Numbered from the stretch's first letter, positions 17,993-27,873 are shown. The stretch is DNA of 61,220 nt from Acidobacteriota bacterium (GCA_021324935.1 JAJPIE010000032.1:1-61220); one strand, 5' to 3'. The notes: generated by a model not told the origin, from the sequence alone. Translations and numbers: made by a program.

Positions 17993-18678
17993 ATGCGCCG
18001 TGACCTCGTGCCAGGGGGCGTCTTTCCCGGCTACGAGCTGCCCGATCACACGAATACTCTGCGGAAGCTCAGTGAGCTTCAAGGGGAGGATCCGCTGATC
18101 CTTACACTTGCGCGCGACCATTACTGCCCGAAAGAGCACCAGCAGCATCTGGAACTCGCGGCGTTCTACCCGAAGATCGCCGTGGCGTACACCCAGGTCG
18201 CCACCATCTCCACCGACGACCACCACACGCTCCAGGAGTTCCGGGTTTCATTCCAAAGGCCGCTGCACATGGAAGCTAAACAGTCCCCGCAGTCGGTGCA
18301 CGAGGAACAAATCCTCGCGGCCCTCGACGCGCATTGGCGCGCGTCGGCTGCCGGCGATGCGGACGTGGAGCACGATATTTGCGCTGACGACGCCATTTGT
18401 GATTATCCCCAGTCGGGCGAGCGCATCCTGGGCGAAGAAATTTGCAGGCCTTGCGGAGCCACCATCCTGGAAAGCCTTCCGGCTTCGAGGTGAAGCGTAT
18501 CCTCGGCAACGCTGATCTCTGGATCACCGAATACACCATCGAGTACCAGGGGCAAATGGCGTACACCGTTAGCATCATGGAGTTTCGCGCCGGGAAGGTT
18601 ATCCATGAAACGCAATATTTCGCGGACCCGTTCGAGGCGCCGGCCTGGCGGCGGCAATGGGTTCAGCGGAAGGCGTGA
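17993..18678 (+). pseudogene. Truncated redoxin joined to a SnoaL-like domain, one frameshift
   Basis: A good SD (AAAGGGGG, 17979-17986) precedes the ATG. Residues 1-85 match the start of an AhpC/TSA-type redoxin, including a peroxidatic-type ARDHYCPKEHQQH and VATISTDDHHTLQEFR, but this domain stops at about half its usual length. Residues from about 98 (SVHEEQILAALDAHW) belong to a SnoaL/NTF2-like domain. At 18433 one C is missing; restoring it joins SGERILG to [13 protein letters not shown] and on to [14 protein letters not shown]. As sequenced, the frame stops at 18493. Either a real chimera with a sequencing error, or a remnant formed by deletion between two genes. Confidence 0.6.
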
Positions 18679-18719
18679 AGCTGCGCTGAGGATTGTCCCG
18701 GCCGCGGCTACGGTGAAGG

Positions 18720-19290
18720 CTATGAGCGCAATTTCTTGGCGCCGCTCACGTAGGGATTGCCGCGTTCGTAAAAACGCCACAGTCGGCCTGCGTTGCGCGT
18801 GATGCCGATGCGCACGCTTTTGCCGATGGCGCCTGTTTTTCGAGGGCCAGCCGTCAGCCAAAGCGGTCCGGCGGCGCACAAGTCCAATCCGTCTTGCCGG
18901 AGATCCACGTGCAATGCCCTGGTCAATCGCCCCGGCCCCTTTCCAAGCTTGGCCGGGCGTGCGGTGCGGCGAGAACCGGCGGACGATGCGAATCCTTCCA
19001 GCGGCTCGATGGCACGCAGCAGAACTCCGGCGCCAACGCCGGGCGCCTCGCTGGTTACATTCAGCAAGAAGGACGACCCATAGGTGAAATACACGTAAGC
19101 GTGTCCTCGCTTCAGATACAGAGAACGATTGCGCCGAGTCGTCGACAGGATACGCTTCGGTTTCGACGATGCGCCGGCTCAGCCTGCCGGTGTCCATCTC
19201 ATGAACCACGATTTTGCTTATTAAATAGCGAGCCAATGCAACAGTGTCCGCGGGGAGTTCCGCCCGGCGTAGCCGCCGCAGCCGAAGAAC
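18720..19290 (-). pseudogene. 3-methyladenine DNA glycosylase (AAG/Mpg type), broken
   Basis: The N-terminal part ([24 protein letters not shown] with the catalytic Glu) and the C-terminal part ([44 protein letters not shown]) belong to the alkyladenine glycosylase family, but they lie in different frames. The junction near 19130-19140 lacks about ten residues that normally hold the conserved His-Tyr-Arg-Gly stretch (as in SHAYRG). A small out-of-frame deletion therefore disrupts the active-site loop. No convincing start codon could be chosen. The gene converges on the redoxin/SnoaL gene, 41 bp apart. Confidence 0.65.
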
Positions 19291-19480
19291 AAAACTGATT
19301 GGAACGCAGGGACTCAATTTCGACCTTGACAGTTGGATGTGGCAAGGCGAGGCGCCGGATCCGATTGGATGACTTCCAGGCAGTTGCGCCACACGATTGC
19401 GGAAAAGTCGTTCTATGGTAGCGAATGGATAGCGCGGCCGGCCTTCACAGGGGATTTACGCCGCGCCCGCGAATTGGACG

Positions 19481-19486
19481 TATAAT
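19481..19486 (+). promoter_or_regulatory. Promoter -10 box upstream of hflX
   Basis: TATAAT, 82 bp before the hflX ATG, gives a leader of about 75 nt. There is no convincing -35 hexamer at 17 bp; TTTACG at 19455 would need a 20-bp spacer. Confidence 0.4.
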
Positions 19487-19567
19487 CAGTTGAATGGCGA
19501 ATGCGGAACTCGAACGACGGATCGATTGCACCGGCTGCATGGCGCTCCCCTTGGCACCTCCCCTGGC

Positions 19568-20962
19568 ATGAAAACACAGCATCCGATTTCGAATGCGGAA
19601 CGCGTGCTCCTGGTGGGCGTCGGCTGGAAGCGCGCGCCGCGCTTTCCCGGCATGCCCGCGGGGGAGCAGGGCAGGGAATCGCTGGCCGAACTCGTGGAAC
19701 TGACGGAAAGCGCCGGCGGCGAAGTGGCCGGCACGATTTTTCAGGTGCGCGACGCCGCGGATCCCGCCACGCTGGTTGGCCGAGGCAAACTCGAAGAGGT
19801 GCGCGCGGCGGCGAACGCCTACAACGCGCCGCTGATCATTTTCGACAGCGATCTTTCCCCGGTGCAGCAGCGCAACATCGAAGAAATCACCGAGCGCCGC
19901 GTGATCGATCGCACGCAGCTCATTCTCGATATTTTCGCGCGTCACGCGCGCAGCCGTGAAGGCCAGTTGCAAGTGGAATTGGCGCAGCTGAATTATTTGC
20001 TGCCGCGGCTGACCGGACGCGGCTCGCAAATGTCCCGCCTCGGCGGCAAAAGCGGCGGAGGCGGCGCGGCGGGGCGCATCGGGGTGCGCGGACCCGGCGA
20101 AAAGAAACTGGAAACCGACCGGCGGCGGATTCGCGACCGCGTGCGCAAGATCGAATTGAGCATCGACGAGGTGCGCAAGCAGCGAGCGCTGCGCCGCGAG
20201 GCGCGCAATGCCGTGCCGCTCGGCACGGTGGCGCTGGTCGGCTATACGAACGCCGGCAAGTCGACTTTGTTCAATGCGCTGAGCCGCGCGGAAGTGCTGG
20301 TCTCCTCCCGCATGTTCGCCACGCTCGATCCCACCATCCGCGCTATTCGCTTGCCGTCGAACCGCCGCATCCTGGTTTCGGACACCGTGGGCTTCATCCG
20401 CAAACTGCCCAAGGGATTGATCACCGCGTTTCGCGCGACGCTGGAAGAGGTGCAGGAATCCGCGCTGCTGCTGCAAGTGAGCGATATTTCCAATCCGCAC
20501 CACGAGGAACTCGATGCCGAAGTCGAGAAGATTTTGGACGACCTGGGCGTGAAGGCGACGCCGCGCCTGCACGTCTTCAACAAGATTGACCGGCTGGATG
20601 CCGAGCAGCGCAGCCAGCTCGAAGCCGCCTGCCAGCGCAATGGCGGCGGCGATGAGCCGCCGGCGTTGGTTTCCGGTCTAAATGGGGAAGGCCTGGACGA
20701 ACTGCTCCGGCGGATTGACGCGGCTTTGCCGGTGGACCCGATCGTGAAGTTGTCCCTGCACATGCCGCTCAGCGAAGGGCGTTCGCTGGCGCTGATTCAT
20801 GCCCTGGGGCGCGTGCTGCACTCGGAGGTCGGCGACTCGCACATGGATTTGCAGGCAGAGGTGCCGCAAAGTATCGCGCGGCGGCTGAAGCTGGAGACGT
20901 TTGCCGCCCGGGGAACTTCCGGGTCCCCGGCTGCGTATCAAGAGAGCAGAGAGGTTCACTGA
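19568..20962 (+). CDS. hflX: Ribosome-associated GTPase HflX
   Basis: A 464-residue GTPase that binds the 50S subunit and splits stalled ribosomes. N-terminal HflX domain with TLVGRGKLEEV, IIFDSDLSPVQQRN and RTQLILDIFARHA. Then comes the Gly-rich linker LGGKSGGGGAAGRIG with GPGEKKLETDRR. The G domain has G1 GYTNAGKSTLFN, G3 DTVGFIRKLP and G4 NKID. The ATG at 19568 (MKTQHPIS) gives a normal length; the reading frame upstream looks non-coding. The TGA lies 2 bp before the next small gene. Confidence 0.93.
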   Translation: MKTQHPISNAERVLLVGVGWKRAPRFPGMPAGEQGRESLAELVELTESAGGEVAGTIFQVRDAADPATLVGRGKLEEVRAAANAYNAPLIIFDSDLSPVQQRNIEEITERRVIDRTQLILDIFARHARSREGQLQVELAQLNYLLPRLTGRGSQMSRLGGKSGGGGAAGRIGVRGPGEKKLETDRRRIRDRVRKIELSIDEVRKQRALRREARNAVPLGTVALVGYTNAGKSTLFNALSRAEVLVSSRMFATLDPTIRAIRLPSNRRILVSDTVGFIRKLPKGLITAFRATLEEVQESALLLQVSDISNPHHEELDAEVEKILDDLGVKATPRLHVFNKIDRLDAEQRSQLEAACQRNGGGDEPPALVSGLNGEGLDELLRRIDAALPVDPIVKLSLHMPLSEGRSLALIHALGRVLHSEVGDSHMDLQAEVPQSIARRLKLETFAARGTSGSPAAYQESREVH

Positions 20963-20964
20963 TC

Positions 20965-21165
20965 ATGTCTGCGTTCTTCCTGTGGTGCCTGCTGCTGATA
21001 TTCTGCTGGCCGATCGCCTTGCTGGCGCTGATCGCCTATCCGTTTGTGTGGCTGATCCTGCTGCCGTTCCGGATTTTGGGGATCGCCGTGCACGGCGTGT
21101 TGGCGTTTTTGCGGGCCTTGTTCTTCCTTCCGGTGCGGATTTTGCGGGGACCGCACGCCATCTGA
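20965..21165 (+). CDS. Small hydrophobic membrane protein
   Basis: A 66-residue protein, MSAFFLWCLLLIFCWPIALL onwards, with two to three hydrophobic stretches and a basic end (RILRGPHAI). Two bases after the hflX stop, so likely co-translated. No recognisable family motif. Function unknown. Confidence 0.6.
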   Translation: MSAFFLWCLLLIFCWPIALLALIAYPFVWLILLPFRILGIAVHGVLAFLRALFFLPVRILRGPHAI

Positions 21166-21585
21166 ACGGCTGAGAAATCCCCCGACGGTCACTAGTGAGT
21201 TACTCTCCGAAAGTCAACAAATGTTAAGGAAATATGACGTCTTGCGGGCCTGAAACCCGCTCTGCGGACCCACCCTTTTCTTGTGGAAAACGCTGTGGAA
21301 ACTGTCAGTTGCACGCACTAGGAGCAACCTTGAACCAAGCTGCCCGGGCAGGAGCGCAGGCCGTTGTTAAGACGCATACCACTAAAAATGAATGACTTAG
21401 ATTGTTACAAGCTGTTTACGTTCCTGTCTGGGACTGAAGATGATGCCCATCTCCACACTGGGTTTTTGCACAGGTTTGCAGCAACGGGTGTTACGAAAGA
21501 GTATCCCGTGCCGTCGCGTCTGTTTCCAACTCCTAGTTACATCTAAGTACTGGTTTCGCGCGAAGAGACGGCACTTCGCGTAGCG
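21166..21585. other. Long intergenic region with DnaA-box-like words
   Basis: About 420 bp without a convincing gene; a 60-codon ORF at 21364 has no family features. It holds TTGTGGAAAA (21281-21290) and TGTGGAAAC (21294-21302), which on the other strand resemble TTTTCCACA DnaA boxes, and TTTTTGCACA (21463-21472). A GCGGG/CCCGC hairpin lies near 21244-21260. It may contain an RNA or regulatory region, but I cannot assign one. Confidence 0.3.
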
Positions 21586-21614
21586 TTGACGCAGTGGTGG
21601 GCGGAGACTATAGT
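21586..21614 (+). promoter_or_regulatory. Sigma70-type promoter of pgsA
   Basis: TTGACG (21586-21591), a 17-bp spacer and TATAGT (21609-21614). This is the best complete promoter match in the window. Predicted start near 21621 leaves a 45-nt leader before the pgsA ATG. Confidence 0.7.
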
Positions 21615-21665
21615 GACCAAAGTGGTTCCGGAAGGCGGGAAGAAATCCTGCCGGCGCGCCCGAAT

Positions 21666-22292
21666 ATGAATCTGCCGAATTTCCTCACCGTACTGCGGAT
21701 CTTCTTCGTCCCAGTACTCATCGTGGTGTTATTGACGCGGAGCCCCAACGTGGAACTCTGGGGTTTCCCGGTGCACTTCGAGGTGTGGGGCGTGCTGATT
21801 CTGCTGCTGGCCGCGGCCACGGACTGGCCGGACGGGTACTTTGCGCGGCGCAACGAACAGGTCACCACGCTGGGTATCCTGCTGGATCCAATTGCCGACA
21901 AATTGCTGATTTCCGCGGCGTTCATCTCCCTCGTGGACATGCACCTGGTGCCAGCTTGGATGGTGGTGATCATCATTGGCCGAGAATTCACGATTCTCGG
22001 TTTGCGGAATATTGCGTCGGCGGAAGGATTCACGATTGCGGCTTCGGCGCTGGGCAAGACAAAGATGGTGTTGCAGGTCTGTTGCGTGGCGGTGCTGATC
22101 GCCGGGGCGCGGCATCCTTCCTTGCGGCCGATTGCCATGGTCTTGCTGTGGCTGGTGGTGATCAGCGCGCTGGTTTCCGCGGCGCAGTATTTCCTGCGCT
22201 TCTGGAGCAGGCTGGACGATCGCATCAAGCAGCGCCGCCAGCTCAGCCTGACCGAGCCTCAGAAGAAACAGCACGATGCGGTCCCTCTCTGA
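21666..22292 (+). CDS. pgsA: CDP-diacylglycerol--glycerol-3-phosphate 3-phosphatidyltransferase PgsA
   Basis: An inner-membrane enzyme of phosphatidylglycerol synthesis, 208 residues from MNLPNFLTVLRIFFVPVLI. The CDP-alcohol phosphatidyltransferase signature D-x2-DG-x2-AR-x8-G-x3-D-x3-D is complete, running from DWPDGYFARR to LLDPIADK. Four to six hydrophobic segments are visible. The last 17 bp overlap the following AMMECR1 gene. Other family members (for example phosphatidylserine synthases) share the motif, but the N-terminal NLPNxLTxLR start is characteristic of PgsA. Confidence 0.9.
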   Translation: MNLPNFLTVLRIFFVPVLIVVLLTRSPNVELWGFPVHFEVWGVLILLLAAATDWPDGYFARRNEQVTTLGILLDPIADKLLISAAFISLVDMHLVPAWMVVIIIGREFTILGLRNIASAEGFTIAASALGKTKMVLQVCCVAVLIAGARHPSLRPIAMVLLWLVVISALVSAAQYFLRFWSRLDDRIKQRRQLSLTEPQKKQHDAVPL

Positions 22293-22836
22293 AAACGATC
22301 GAAGTCTCATCCTGAGTATTGCGCGGCAGGGCGTCTGGCATGCCGTCCTTCACGGGCGTCCCGGTGCGGATTTACCCACGGCTGGAATCCTCTTGGAACG
22401 CGGAGGGCTGTTCGTCACCCTGCATGTCAAAGGAAAACTGCGCGGTTGCATCGGCGTGATCGAGGCGCAGGCCACGCTGGGAGAAAATCTCATTCGCTGC
22501 GCGGCCGATGCGGCGCTGCACGACCCGCGTTTCGCTCCCATGCGGGTGGAAGAGATGGAACACCTGGCGATTGAGGTGTCGCTGCTGACCCCGCTGGAAC
22601 CCATCCGGCCGGAAGAAGTGGAAATCGGACGCCATGGATTGCTGGTGGAGCGCGGGATGCACCGGGGCCTGCTGCTCCCGCAGGTGGCCACGGAGCATCG
22701 CCTCAGTCGCGAGCAATTCCTGGCGGAAACCTGCCATAAGGCGGGGCTGCCGCGAGACACGTGGAAAGATCCGCAGACGCGGATTTATGCGTTCGAGTGC
22801 ACGATAATCGCGGAGGCGAACGGCGCGCGGCAATAA
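22276..22836 (+). CDS. AMMECR1-domain protein (AmmeMemoRadiSam protein A type)
   Basis: A 186-residue protein overlapping pgsA. The AMMECR1 hallmark LRGCIGVIEAQ lies near residue 55, preceded by GLFVTLHVKGK and followed by ALHDPRFAPM. VATEHRLSREQFL and the C-terminal TRIYAFECTII complete the domain. In many bacteria this domain is encoded with Memo and radical SAM partners; neither is next to it here. The biochemical role is unsettled. Confidence 0.85.
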   Translation: MRSLSENDRSLILSIARQGVWHAVLHGRPGADLPTAGILLERGGLFVTLHVKGKLRGCIGVIEAQATLGENLIRCAADAALHDPRFAPMRVEEMEHLAIEVSLLTPLEPIRPEEVEIGRHGLLVERGMHRGLLLPQVATEHRLSREQFLAETCHKAGLPRDTWKDPQTRIYAFECTIIAEANGARQ

Positions 22837-22864
22837 AAAAGCCCGTGCATTCCAGTGCGCGGGC
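22835..22864 (-). terminator. Rho-independent terminator of the minus-strand secreted-protein gene
   Basis: GCCCGTGC (22841-22848) pairs with GCGCGGGC (22857-22864), including one G-U pair, with an 8-nt loop. Six A residues precede it on the plus strand, so on the minus strand the hairpin is followed by a T run. It lies 24 bp beyond the stop of the gene at 22888-23781 and just after the AMMECR1 stop. Confidence 0.75.
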
Positions 22865-22887
22865 CTGCTCCTGAATCGATTTGGCGA

Positions 22888-23781
22888 TTACTCGATTTCG
22901 ACGTAGTCACCGGCGTAGACCTCGAGCTTGCTGTAGGTGACGAACATCGTCGAAGCGTTGTGGCTCACATTGAGAACGATGCCTTCACCAATCACTTCCC
23001 GTGGCAGGTCATTCCATTGGTACTTCACTGGCGTGCTGCCGAATCCGTACATCTTGTACTGGTAGTCTTCGAAATATTGCACTGTTTGCGACGTCGAGCC
23101 CTGGTAGCGGAAGATCCGGAAGTAGTCGCCTACCTTTACGCCCTGGTTGCTGCCCAGGTTCACGTACACGGTGGAGAATTTTCCGTATTCCTGTGCGTAA
23201 TCGACTCCCGCCACGACCATGCCCACGGACTTCCCGCTGACAGGCGCGAAGCGGTCAAACTGCGCGGCGGGCTTGTACGGCGGCGAAGGACGGTTGGTTA
23301 GCGGCAGAGCGATGTCGCCGCGCTGCAGGTAATTGCAAGCGAGCTTGATAACGCCGGTAGAGACGTTTGGCTGAACGTTGACAATTTCCACTTGTCCGGC
23401 ATCTCGGTAACGCGTGCCCATAGCCTTGATCAGTTTGTGCTGCCATTTGAACCACGGCACTTGGTTGGGATCCTCTTGCGGGCGAACAATGGAGAAACGG
23501 TCGCCCACGCGCACGCCCTGCGCCGATCCCCGGCTGATGTACACGTAATCGCCCGAGGCAAACACAATTCGGTTGTTGGATTCTTCCGCGGAGATCAGCC
23601 GCACCTCGCTGGAGAGGTCGTCGGCGACGAATCCCGAGCAGTAGACCGCTGAATAATCCGGCGAAGTTGCCGTCGGCAAGCCTTGGCTCGAGTCCACGGA
23701 GACCGCGGGTTGATTCTCTTGCGCTAGTACTCCGGAAGCCAGCAGGGATGCCACAAAGACTGCGGTCGCAATCGCGCGCAT
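22888..23781 (-). CDS. Secreted protein of unknown function with two related beta-domain segments
   Basis: A 297-residue protein with a signal peptide (MRAIATAVFVASLLASGVLA, cleavage before QENQ). Two segments are similar to each other: SRGSAQGVRVGDRFSIVRP (about 84-102) and LGSNQGVKVGDYFRIFRY (about 210-227), each in a beta-rich context and each ending a module. The C-terminus YAGDYVEIE echoes the same pattern. This resembles the C-terminal modules of FlgT-like proteins, but no flagellar genes are near. Function not assigned. Confidence 0.7.
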   Translation of the reverse strand: MRAIATAVFVASLLASGVLAQENQPAVSVDSSQGLPTATSPDYSAVYCSGFVADDLSSEVRLISAEESNNRIVFASGDYVYISRGSAQGVRVGDRFSIVRPQEDPNQVPWFKWQHKLIKAMGTRYRDAGQVEIVNVQPNVSTGVIKLACNYLQRGDIALPLTNRPSPPYKPAAQFDRFAPVSGKSVGMVVAGVDYAQEYGKFSTVYVNLGSNQGVKVGDYFRIFRYQGSTSQTVQYFEDYQYKMYGFGSTPVKYQWNDLPREVIGEGIVLNVSHNASTMFVTYSKLEVYAGDYVEIE

Positions 23782-23947
23782 GATGAATAACTCCTTCGAT
23801 TCACCCCAAGTTAGGGCCGTGCGGGGACTTGCTCAATTGAAACTAACAAGTGCTTTGCAGGACGTCAACAAAATGGGTGCGTGCACTTTCCATATTTGCA
23901 AAGGCCGGCTAGATGCCGTATTTTCAATGGATTGGAGGCCGCGTGCG

Positions 23948-25465
23948 GTGAATAGCGTCTTTGGCAAGGGAATCGCCCGAATTTGCGGCGTGCTAGCTGC
24001 TCCCACGGCCGCGGAACTTCGCCGTCTGCTGGCCCAGGCACTGCGGGAAACACCGACCGTGGAAGCGCGCCTGGACTGGCTGAAGAACGACAAGGAACGC
24101 CATGCCTTTTTGAATTGGCTGAAGGCGCACCGCCCGGCAAGGGCGCAAATCATCGCTACCTGCCGCCGCCGCGTAGGCGGTGGCGAATTCGCGGGCGACG
24201 CAGGGGCGGAACTTTTCTGGCTGATGAAAGCGCGTGAAGCGGGCTGTGCGTGGTGCGATTTGGAGATGGAAACGCTGCGCGAACTGCCAGGGAAAACCGT
24301 ACGCGGCTATGCGGTGCCGGAAAAGGTGCTGCTTTCGATGCACGACTTCCGCCGCACGCCGATGTATCCGAGACGCCTCGGCGCTCCGGCACGCGCCGGG
24401 GGGGATGCGTTCAAGGTGGCAGCCATGACGCGAAGCCTGCAGGACAGCGCTCGCACCCTGCGCCTGGCGCGAACTTCGCCAGATGTGGTGGCCATCGCCA
24501 TGGGCGAAATGGGCTTGCCGGCGCGCGTGCTGGCATTGCGTGAGGGCAGCGCGCTCGCCTATGCTCCGGTGGCGTCGGCGACGGCGCCAGGGCAAATCCC
24601 TCTGCACGATCTCAAACATCTCTATCGCGCGCACCAGTTGACGCGTGCCACGCGCGTCTATGGGGTGGTCGGCAATCCCATCGCGCATTCGCTTTCGCCG
24701 CTCCTGCACAACACGGGTTATGTCGCCGCAGGTACGGACGCGGTGTTCCTGCCGTTCCTGGTCGAAAATCTAAAGGATTTCCTGAAGGTGCTGGCGGATT
24801 TTGGCGTGCGCGGCTTCGCCGTCACCATTCCCCACAAGGAGAAAATCTTCGCGTATCTCGACGACGTGGAGCCGCTCGCGGAAAAAATCGGCGCCGTGAA
24901 TACCGTGACCGTTCGCAAAAACGGCTCGCTCTACGGAAGTAACACCGATTACATCGGCGTGCTGCTCGCCCTCGAGAAAAAATTGAGGCTGCCTGGTGCC
25001 CGCGTGGCGATCTATGGCGCGGGAGGCTCCGCACGCGCAGCGGCGTTTGCGCTGCAACATGCGGGGGCGCACGTTATCGTTTGCGCGCGCAGGCTGGCAG
25101 CCGGAAAGGCGCTGGCCAAGGCCGTTGGCGGCGAGGCGATCCCGCGCCCGGCGTTGCGCTCCCAGAAATTCGATGCCCTGCTCAACGCCACGCCCATCGG
25201 CATGCATCCTGACGAAAAGGTTTCGCCCCTGGCCCCAGGCGAGTTAAACTGTTCCGTGGTCATGGACCTCATCTACCGGCCAATGCGCACCAAACTTCTG
25301 AAGCTTGCGGCTTCCCGCAGCATCGCCTGCGTTTCCGGGGTGGAAATGTTCCTGGCGCAGGGCATCGCGCAGTGGGAACACTGGATGGGCCGCAAAGCGC
25401 CGGAATCCCGGATGAGAAACGCTGTGTTGTGCGCCCTGAAAAACGAAGAAAATACGCGCTGGTGA
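23948..25465 (+). CDS. Fused 3-dehydroquinate dehydratase (type I) / shikimate dehydrogenase
   Basis: Two consecutive shikimate-pathway enzymes in one chain of about 505 residues. The first half is type I dehydroquinase: EARLDWLKND, the catalytic His in SMHDFRRTP and the Schiff-base Lys in FKVAAMTRSLQD. The second half from about residue 232 is AroE: YGVVGNPIAHSLSPLLHN, VTIPHKEK with the catalytic Lys, GSNTDYIGV, the NADP loop IYGAGGSARAA and ATPIGMHP. The GTG at 23948 is preferred because GGAGG (23934-23938) lies 9 nt before it; ATG 23927 and 23780 are alternatives. trpE follows after 75 bp, consistent with a chorismate-to-tryptophan cluster. Confidence 0.88.
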   Translation: MNSVFGKGIARICGVLAAPTAAELRRLLAQALRETPTVEARLDWLKNDKERHAFLNWLKAHRPARAQIIATCRRRVGGGEFAGDAGAELFWLMKAREAGCAWCDLEMETLRELPGKTVRGYAVPEKVLLSMHDFRRTPMYPRRLGAPARAGGDAFKVAAMTRSLQDSARTLRLARTSPDVVAIAMGEMGLPARVLALREGSALAYAPVASATAPGQIPLHDLKHLYRAHQLTRATRVYGVVGNPIAHSLSPLLHNTGYVAAGTDAVFLPFLVENLKDFLKVLADFGVRGFAVTIPHKEKIFAYLDDVEPLAEKIGAVNTVTVRKNGSLYGSNTDYIGVLLALEKKLRLPGARVAIYGAGGSARAAAFALQHAGAHVIVCARRLAAGKALAKAVGGEAIPRPALRSQKFDALLNATPIGMHPDEKVSPLAPGELNCSVVMDLIYRPMRTKLLKLAASRSIACVSGVEMFLAQGIAQWEHWMGRKAPESRMRNAVLCALKNEENTRW

Positions 25466-25540
25466 CCCAATCGCGCGGGCCGTTCGCCGCCGTTTCTCCA
25501 AATCCTAAATTGAATTGCAAATGGAAAGAGTGCCGAGGCC

Positions 25541-27042
25541 ATGATTCAGCCTTCGTTTACGGAATTTGAGCGGCTTGCCAGACGCGGGAACCTGATTCCC
25601 GTCTACGATACGTTTTCCGCCGATTTGCTCACCCCAGTGAGCGCGTATCTGCGCGTGGCCCAGGGGGCGCGCTATTCGTTTTTGCTTGAAAGCGTGGAAG
25701 GCGGCGAAAAAATTGCCCGCTACACCTTCGTTGGTGCGAATCCCGAGGAAATTTTCCGCAACGCCAATGGCGCGTGCGTGCTGGAAAGCCGCGACCGCAT
25801 CATTTGGGAAGAGCGCGACCCGATTTCGTTTCTTCGGCAGCACATGGCGAAATTCCGCCCGGTGCGCCTGCCGGGCCTCCCGCCGCTGGTGGCCGGCGCC
25901 ATCGGCTATTTCAGTTACGACATGGTGCGCCTGATCGAGCGGCTGCCGAAACGCTTGCGCGACGACATCGGGCTGTTCGACGCCATGCTCATGTTCTATC
26001 ACGGCATCCTGGCGTTCGATCACGTGCAGCATCGCTTGTGGATCGTCCGCAACGTATACACCGAGGGCGCGGGCAGCCTGCGCGCCAAGTATGATGCTGC
26101 GATAAAGGAAATCCGCCGCACGCGCGAGATGCTCGAACAACCCGCGGCAACCGAAAAGCCGCGAAAGCCGGGGAAAGGCAAGCCACGGCCGCTGAAGATC
26201 GCTTCGAACGTGAAGCGCCGCGAATATCTCGACATTGTCCAGAAAGCCAAGAAGTATATTCGCGAAGGCGACATTTTCCAGGTGGTGCTCAGCCAGCGAT
26301 TCTCCGCCAAAACGAAAGCCGAGCCGTTTTCGATTTACCGCGAACTCCGTGCCCTGAACCCTTCACCCTATCTTTTCTATTTGCAGCTCAACGAGGTGCA
26401 TGTGGTTGGAAGTTCGCCGGAAATGCTTGTGAAGGTGCAGGGGCGCGACGTCTTTTACCGGCCGATTGCCGGAACACGCTGGCGCGGAAAGGACGAAGCG
26501 GAGGACCAGCGGCTGGAGCGCGAAATGCTCGCCAGCGAGAAGGAGCGCGCCGAGCACATCATGCTGGTCGATCTCGGGCGCAACGACCTGGGTCGCGTCT
26601 GCGAGTACGGATCGGTGCGGCCGGAGAAATTGATGTTCGTGGAACGATACTCGCACGTGATGCATCTGGTTTCCAGCCTGCGCGGAAAGCTGCGCGGGGA
26701 CGTGGATTGCTTCGACGCCTTGATGGCGTGCTTCCCGGCGGGCACGGTTTCCGGCGCGCCGAAAGTCCGCGCCATGGAAATCATCGAGGAACTCGAGAAA
26801 ACCCGGCGCGGCATCTACGCCGGCGGCATCTTGTATCTTGATTTCGCGGGCAATCTTGACTCGTGCATCGCGCTGCGCACCATGGTCATTAAAAATGGGG
26901 TGGCGCACATTCAGGCAGGAGGCGGCGTGGTGGCGGATTCCACTCCGCGGGGCGAATTCGATGAATCCGTGAATAAATCCAAGGCGCTGCTGCGCGCACT
27001 GGAAGCGGCGGAAGCTTCGGCCGGGAGAAGGAAGGGCAAATC

Positions 27043-27046
<4 letters not shown>
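25541..27046 (+). CDS. trpE: Anthranilate synthase component I
   Basis: A 501-residue chorismate-utilising enzyme making anthranilate with TrpG. The N-terminal feedback site LLES is present in [16 protein letters not shown], which suggests tryptophan inhibition. Catalytic-domain motifs are [63 protein letters not shown] and [15 protein letters not shown]. Overlaps trpG by GTGA, so the two subunits are translationally coupled. Confidence 0.95.
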
Positions 27047-27606
<560 letters not shown>

Positions 27607-27795
27607 ACCCTGCCAGCCGGGAAGTGATGCGGCCGCCTTCTGAGGCGGGCGTTCTCAATGCGGCGGAACCCGTCCCGCCCGCGCAAGCCAGCGTCGGCGC
27701 AGGCAGGCTGGACCCCGCGAACTCCCCCTCACAATAGTATCTATATAGTAATCGGAGAAGAGAAATAGAATACAAGTATTAAGCAATAAAGACTG

Positions 27796-27824
27796 TTGCA
27801 GAAATAATAATAATTGTGTATGGT
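27796..27824 (+). promoter_or_regulatory. Candidate promoter in an AT-rich island before the FecR-like gene
   Basis: TTGCAG (27796-27801), 17 bp, TATGGT (27819-27824). The surrounding 27736-27825 stretch is strikingly AT-rich compared with the GC-rich window, with runs such as AATAATAATAAT. A leader of about 45 nt would precede the ATG at 27874; GGAGG lies at 27863-27867. Confidence 0.4.
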
Positions 27825-27873
27825 GCCTGCCTTGGGTTGTCCCACCTTCGTGCCCAGCCCTCGGAGGTAAATC

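Noticed and set aside
21166..21585. Chromosomal replication origin
   Set aside because: No dnaA, dnaN, rpmH or gid genes nearby and only a few imperfect boxes.
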